NCBI RefSeq assembly: GCF_900104675.1
Contig: NZ_LT629945.1
Coordinates: 5,001-69,000, forward strand
From: Angelakisella massiliensis
GTDB lineage: Bacteria > Bacillota > Clostridia > Oscillospirales > Ruminococcaceae
Direction of reading: 5' to 3'
DNA length: 64,000 nucleotides
In this document: one piece after another, positions 59,940 through 64,000 of the stretch
How the letters are laid out: each line of letters starts with the position of its first letter
How positions within the stretch are numbered: the stretch's first letter is position 1
Translations under genes and position numbers: made by a program
The notes under the pieces: model-generated
What the model saw: only the letters and a program-made list of their open reading frames with translations
What the model was told of the DNA's origin: nothing
The model's database searches: none

Positions 59940-61133
59940 ATGGTCACAGCAGGAGTTGTCGCCGAATACAATCCCTTTCATCTGGGACATCAGTGGCATC
60001 TGCAGGAAACCCGCCGGCGGGGCGTCACTCACATCGTGGCCGTGATGAGCGGCTGCTATGTCCAGCGGGGGGAGCCCGCTTTATGGGATAAATGGGTGCG
60101 GACCCGGGCTGCTCTGCTGGGGGGAGCTGATCTGATCATAGAGCTTCCCCTTCCCTACGCCTGCGCCACGGCGGAACGGTTTGCCTGGGGGGCGGCATCG
60201 CTGCTTCATGCCTTGGGGGTGGTGGATGTCATCTCCTTTGGCTGTGAGGCGGGGAATGAGGAACAATTACGGATATGTGCCAAAGCCATCGGCGACCGGC
60301 GGGTACTGGATGCCATTCCCCAGGAGCTGGCGGGAGGCATCACCTATGCTGTGGCCCGACAGCGGGCTGCGGCTCGTTTTTATGGAGACCAGACAGCAGC
60401 GCTGCTGCGGCAGCCCAACAATATTCTGGGGGCAGAATATCTCCTCGCCCTGGAACGTCTCGGCTCAGCCATTGACCCTCTGGCCATTCCCCGACGGGGA
60501 GCCGCCCACGATGGCCAGGGGGCGGAGGATGGCTTCGCTTCCGCTTCCTTTCTCCGGCAGCTATACCTCCAGGGACGGCAGCAGGAAGCCGCTCCCTTTC
60601 TTCCCCCGGCTGGAAAGGCGCTGCTGGATCAGGCATATGGGGATGGGCTCTGCTGGCAGCCGGAACTGCTGGAGCGTCCCTTGCTGACCCGGCTGCGCAG
60701 TATGTCCCGGGAGGAAATGGCGGCTCTCCCTGACCTGTCCGAGGGGTTGGAAAACCGGCTGTATGGAGCTGTCCGCCGGAGCTGTACTGTAAATGAACTG
60801 CTGGAGGAGCTGAAAACCAAGCGGTATTCCCACGCCCGCCTGCGGCGTCTGCTGATGAGCGCCTTTCTGGGGATACCCAAGGACTTTTGCCGCATTTCTC
60901 CCCCCTATTTGCGGGTACTGGGTTTTAATGAGCGGGGTCTGGAGATCCTGCGGGAAGCCAAAAAGAAAGCTTCTCTGCCTCTGAGCCATTCTCTGGCGGA
61001 GCTGGAGCGCGCCGGAGAAACCGCCGCCGCCTTTGCCGCTTTGGAGGCCCGCTCAACTGATCTGTACCATCTGCTCACCCCGTCGCCCCGGCCCTGCGGA
61101 TTGGATTATACTCATCCTGTTATTCGGGTATAG
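59940..61133 (+). CDS. tmcAL: tRNA(Met) cytidine acetate ligase
   Basis: A 397-residue protein of the YlbM/TmcAL family. N-terminal nucleotidyltransferase motif GVVAEYNPFHLGHQWHL (HIGH-like HLGH), with later GCYVQRGEPALWDKWVRT and IIELPLPYACATAERFAWGA. In Bacillus TmcAL activates acetate with ATP to acetylate the wobble cytidine of elongator tRNA(Met). ATG after GGAAGGTGGAAAG. The open frame upstream back to 58533 is the antisense of ackA and not coding. Confidence 0.9.
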   Translation: MVTAGVVAEYNPFHLGHQWHLQETRRRGVTHIVAVMSGCYVQRGEPALWDKWVRTRAALLGGADLIIELPLPYACATAERFAWGAASLLHALGVVDVISFGCEAGNEEQLRICAKAIGDRRVLDAIPQELAGGITYAVARQRAAARFYGDQTAALLRQPNNILGAEYLLALERLGSAIDPLAIPRRGAAHDGQGAEDGFASASFLRQLYLQGRQQEAAPFLPPAGKALLDQAYGDGLCWQPELLERPLLTRLRSMSREEMAALPDLSEGLENRLYGAVRRSCTVNELLEELKTKRYSHARLRRLLMSAFLGIPKDFCRISPPYLRVLGFNERGLEILREAKKKASLPLSHSLAELERAGETAAAFAALEARSTDLYHLLTPSPRPCGLDYTHPVIRV

Positions 61134-61145
61134 CAAGAGTTTCCC

Positions 61146-61174
61146 TTGTTCCACAGCTCATGAGGATTTATAAT
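61146..61174 (+). promoter_or_regulatory. promoter of the Fe-alcohol dehydrogenase
   Basis: TTGTTC (61146-61151), 17-nt spacer, TATAAT (61169-61174). A short stem GCCCTG..CAGGGC (61190-61207) precedes the ribosome binding site AAAGGAGCG. Confidence 0.7.
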
Positions 61175-61222
61175 AAAGGATAAAAGCAGCCCTGATAAAA
61201 ACAGGGCGGAAAGGAGCGTTCA

Positions 61223-62335
61223 ATGGAATTTTTATTTGATATGCCGGTTCGGCTGTTTGCCCAGCAGAACGCGGTGGAAAAGCATCAGGAGGAGTTTGGA
61301 AAGTACGGCAAACGCTGCCTTATTGTTACCGGACACAACAGCGCCAAAGCCTGCGGTGCTCTGGACAATGTCACCAAAGCTTTGGACAATCAGGGGATTG
61401 CATGGAAAGTTTTCGATCAGGTGGGACAAAACCCCTTGGTCTCTGTCTGCTACCAGGGCGGCCGGGAGGCAATCGCTTTTGGCGCGGATTTTATCGTGGG
61501 TATTGGCGGGGGTTCCCCTTTGGATGCTGCCAAGGCGGTGGCAGCCTTTGGCGCTGACCCGGAGCTGACCCCGGAGGGGCTGTATCAGCCTCATCGCCTT
61601 TCCGCTCTGCCGCTGCTGCTGGTGGGTACCACTGCCGGCACCGGCAGTGAAGTGACCCGCTTTTCGGTGCTGACAGATGACAAGGGACACAAGCGCTCCT
61701 GGGGCAACGCTTCCAGCTATGCCCGGGCTTCTTTCGGCGATCCCCGATATACCCTTTCTCTGAACCGGAAGTTCACTCTCAGCACCGGTCTGGACGCGGT
61801 AGCCCACGCATTGGAATCCTATTTTTCTGTAGAGGGGGACCAGGTTTCTCAAAGCTTCGCCATGATGGCCCTCAAACTGCTGCTGCCCGCCCTCAAGGAG
61901 GTGTGGCTGGCGGAAGGTGAGCCCACCCTGGAGTGTCGGGAGAGGCTGTATCTGGGGTCCCTGTACGGCGGCATGGCCATCAACCGCACCGGCACCGCCT
62001 TCTGCCATACCATGGGATATTGGCTGTCGGAAGAGCGGGAGATCCCTCACGGCTTTGCCTGCGCCGTATTCCTGCCGGACTTCATCCAGTACACAGTGCC
62101 CCTGGCTCCGGAAAAAGCCATGAAGCTGTTCAGCGCCCTGGGAATGTACGCTCAGGAACTTTGTGATACCATCATCATGCTCACTGACGCTGAATATGAA
62201 CCTGCCACAGACGAGGAACTGGAAGGACTGCTGGATCGTTGGGAAAATTCCCCCAATATGAAGCGGACCCCTGGCAGTTTTGACCGCCAGCAGCAGCGCC
62301 GGATCGCTGAGAAAGTGCTGCAAAAGAAGGGCTGA
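61223..62335 (+). CDS. iron-containing alcohol dehydrogenase
   Basis: A 370-residue group III ADH. NAD(P) site GIGGGSPLDAAKAVA, ligands in GLDAVAHALESY (Asp, His), AFCHTMGYWLSEE and EIPHGFACAVFLPDF. A slightly short relative of butanol/1,3-propanediol dehydrogenases; the aldehyde reduced is not known. Own promoter, so not obviously tied to a neighbour. The 62336-62661 gap that follows has no gene and no strong terminator. Confidence 0.92.
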   Translation: MEFLFDMPVRLFAQQNAVEKHQEEFGKYGKRCLIVTGHNSAKACGALDNVTKALDNQGIAWKVFDQVGQNPLVSVCYQGGREAIAFGADFIVGIGGGSPLDAAKAVAAFGADPELTPEGLYQPHRLSALPLLLVGTTAGTGSEVTRFSVLTDDKGHKRSWGNASSYARASFGDPRYTLSLNRKFTLSTGLDAVAHALESYFSVEGDQVSQSFAMMALKLLLPALKEVWLAEGEPTLECRERLYLGSLYGGMAINRTGTAFCHTMGYWLSEEREIPHGFACAVFLPDFIQYTVPLAPEKAMKLFSALGMYAQELCDTIIMLTDAEYEPATDEELEGLLDRWENSPNMKRTPGSFDRQQQRRIAEKVLQKKG

Positions 62336-62661
62336 CGCAGCAAAGCCTGCGAAACTCCCATATGCGGGAAGGGACGCAAGAAGCTGTGGCAAAGGAAATC
62401 TTTTCTTCGAAGCAGCATTAGTTGTGGGCCAAAATCTGATGTACCCTCAAACGTACCTGCTGTAGTTTCAAGTGATATTTCCGGGGTTCAGGGAAAACCT
62501 GCCGCAGAGCTTTTTAACCGCCTGGAAATTGGCTGAAATCTGCCGCTATTGGTCCGGGATATCGGGTCAAAGCCGCTGTTTTTCCCAAAAGAGGCTTTCC
62601 TTCACCAGACGGATTTATTACCAGGCTGATAATTTTTCCCTTTCTCCAAAAGATCTCCCCC

Positions 62662-62691
62662 TTGACCAGGGGCAGGCGAATACGTTATCAT
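62662..62691 (+). promoter_or_regulatory. promoter of ppa
   Basis: TTGACC (62662-62667), 18-nt spacer, TATCAT (62686-62691). Confidence 0.7.
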
Positions 62692-62727
62692 AAGAAAGAA
62701 ATAAAGACAGAAAGTGAGAATGATTCC

Positions 62728-63261
62728 ATGAACGTATGGCATGACGTCAATCCCAAACGTATTTCCCCGGAAGATTTTCTTGCCGTCGTGGAAATCCCCA
62801 AGGGCAGCAAGAAGAAATATGAACTGGACAAGGAGACCGGCCTGATCATTCTGGACCGCATCCTGTATACCTCTACCCACTACCCCGCCAACTACGGCTT
62901 TATTCCCCGTACCTACGGCGATGACCGGGACCCCCTGGATGTATTGGTACTCTGCTCTGAGCCTCTGGAGCCCCTGACGCTGGTACGCTGCTATCCCATC
63001 GGCATGATTTCCATGATCGACAGCGGACGCAACGATGAAAAGATTATCGCCATCCCCTTTGGCGATCCCACCTACAGCGACTATACCGATATTGATCAGC
63101 TGCCTCAGCATATCTTTAATGAGATGTCCCACTTCTTCCGGGTCTACAAAGCTCTGGAAAACAAGGAGACTGCCGTCAACGAGGTAAGCGGACGGGAAAA
63201 CGCGGTACAAACTGTCCGGGCTGCCATTGACAGTTATGTGGAGAAATTTTGTAAAGCCTGA
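62728..63261 (+). CDS. ppa: inorganic pyrophosphatase, family I
   Basis: A 177-residue soluble PPase: [42 protein letters not shown] (the DxDPxD-type metal site), then [10 protein letters not shown]. Hydrolyses diphosphate. ATG chosen at MNVWHDV; the upstream codons overlap the promoter. Ribosome binding site is weak (AAGTGAGAATG). Confidence 0.96.
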   Translation: MNVWHDVNPKRISPEDFLAVVEIPKGSKKKYELDKETGLIILDRILYTSTHYPANYGFIPRTYGDDRDPLDVLVLCSEPLEPLTLVRCYPIGMISMIDSGRNDEKIIAIPFGDPTYSDYTDIDQLPQHIFNEMSHFFRVYKALENKETAVNEVSGRENAVQTVRAAIDSYVEKFCKA

Positions 63262-63320
63262 GGCTGTTTCAAATCAGACAGCCATCGTAGAATAAGCAGG
63301 CGACTTTATAAAACACCAGA

Positions 63321-63362
63321 GAGCTTGGAAGCAAAGATGGTTTCCAAGCTCTCTGTTTTTTT
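63321..63362. terminator. intrinsic terminator after ppa
   Basis: AGAGAGCTTGGAA / TTTCCAAGCTCTCT, loop GCAAAGATGG, tail GTTTTTTT. It also serves the convergent amidase gene at 63403. Confidence 0.92.
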
Positions 63363-63402
63363 AGGGAAAGATATGTTCAAAAAAGGGGAATTTTTCCGCC
63401 TC

Positions 63403-63903
63403 TCATTCCTCAGCGGAACAATGCCGAACACCCTGAATCTGGAGGCAGCACACCTTGGGCGCAACATAAGCGCTCAGGGGCATCTGGCATACATCCCGGC
63501 TGTGGCCGGAAACCAGCAGTCCCCGTTTGTCCCGGCCGGTTACCACCAAAGTATGATAGCTTATCCCTTCCTCATTTTGCAGCTGGATCAGATCTCCTGG
63601 CTGCGCCTCTGACAGAGGCACCACTGAGGCAAAAGGCCCGGAGCCATTGTTGCTGGTAAGAAACCGATGTAAAAAGCGGGCTCCCGTCCAGGAAGCGGTC
63701 CTCTCCCAACTGGTGATATAGTACCAGCCAAAGACTGCGGTTATATTCATCACGCCCCCTCCCGCCAGCAAACACTGGGAAGCAAAATTGGTGCAGTCTC
63801 CTCCCAGTTCTTCAAAATCCAGATACGCGGGGTTACGGCTCATAGCCCATTCCAGGGCATATGCCACTGCTTTTCCCCGGTTATAGGGACAAATTTTGGT
63901 CAT
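63403..63903 (-). CDS. Amidase_6 (putative amidase) domain protein
   Basis: A 166-residue protein: NRGKAVAYALEWAMSRNPAYLDFEELGGDCTNFASQCL (the conserved Cys in GGDCTNF) and ISYHTLVVTGRD, SGHSRDV, giving a Cys-His papain-like arrangement found in the Amidase_6 family. No signal peptide. Possible wall or spore peptide amidase; target not known. Ribosome binding site AAAGGAGGACTGAATTT. Confidence 0.88.
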   Translation of the reverse strand: MTKICPYNRGKAVAYALEWAMSRNPAYLDFEELGGDCTNFASQCLLAGGGVMNITAVFGWYYITSWERTASWTGARFLHRFLTSNNGSGPFASVVPLSEAQPGDLIQLQNEEGISYHTLVVTGRDKRGLLVSGHSRDVCQMPLSAYVAPKVCCLQIQGVRHCSAEE

Positions 63904-63957
63904 AAATTCAGTCCTCCTTTCTTATCATAGCCATTCTATGGGGAAGGAGGCTTTTTG

Positions 63958-64000
63958 GTGCCGCTGCATATGAATCCATGGATGAAAGAGAAAAACGAAG
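63958..64000 (+). CDS. partial CDS at the right edge, unknown
   Basis: GTG start after AAGGAGG (spacing 7), reading MPLHMNPWMKEKNE and running off the window. An ATG at 63970 is also possible. Too short to identify; the strong ribosome binding site is the main support. Confidence 0.4.
   Translation, partial: MPLHMNPWMKEKNE

Overview
The window looks like chromosome of an anaerobic, low-copy-element Gram-positive Firmicute, most likely a gut-type Clostridia of the Oscillospiraceae/Ruminococcaceae group. The reasons are sequence features: moderate-to-high G+C genes, strong AGGAGG ribosome binding sites with frequent TTG and GTG starts, a SpoIID-like spore-type protein, a desulfoferrodoxin superoxide reductase, acetate kinase, Ser-rich lipoproteins, a class B sortase, and ECF sigma/anti-sigma pairs. 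The genus is inference; no rRNA gene lies inside the window. No phage, IS element or CRISPR array was seen.

Layout. 1-300: a strong minus-strand promoter with AT-rich upstream DNA and a processing-stem-like leader, apparently the start of an rRNA operon lying off the left edge. 305-4815: P1 peptidase, YdcF protein, a 30-residue membrane peptide and two exported proteins. 5109-6753: the ACT protein/UPF0210 pair. 6923-10480: a sugar-acid module (2HCT transporter plus enolase-superfamily dehydratase, divergent from a FadR-type repressor, with palindromic operators between them). 10556-14810: three regulatory/membrane pairs (PadR with a HAAS-like protein, a membrane XRE regulator, and ECF sigma with anti-sigma). 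15091-18806: a lipoprotein and two surface proteins ending in NPETG/NPQTG sorting signals. 18995-22577: a YtrA-type regulator with an ABC exporter. 22663-24219: an orphan galactitol-type EIIC. 24794-27431: an LD-carboxypeptidase/beta-lactamase-fold/NlpC operon for muropeptide handling.

27461-33794 is the clearest pathway: a promoter, cobalamin riboswitch and terminator, then hemA-sirC (fused), hemC, cobA-hemD (fused), hemB and hemL, mostly overlapping. Together they make glutamyl-tRNA into sirohydrochlorin, so the operon appears to feed corrinoid/siroheme synthesis under B12 feedback. 34146-35813 holds a structured repeat and a third surface paralogue. 35921-45142 is mostly housekeeping (SpoIID-like PG-binding protein, LCP-like protein, YceD-L32, DUF512 radical SAM, Der, AlaX-type editing protein, HD hydrolase). 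45439-49236 holds an Lsa-type ABC-F with a long attenuator-like leader, a MATE exporter and a superoxide reductase. 49594-52721 has the second repeat copy, a lipoprotein class B sortase and pyruvate kinase. 52881-64000 has three lipoproteins, a GNAT enzyme, gamma-glutamyltransferase, ackA, tmcAL, an Fe-dependent alcohol dehydrogenase, pyrophosphatase and an Amidase_6 protein.

The two most interesting signals are (i) a roughly 205-nt repeat made of serial hairpins, present in two near-complete inverted copies 15 kb apart plus one decayed fragment, with paired changes that keep a stem and a terminator-like hairpin at its 3' side; and (ii) a possible surface display system: three paralogous secreted proteins, two with NPxTG-type signals, and a class B sortase that is itself a lipoprotein.
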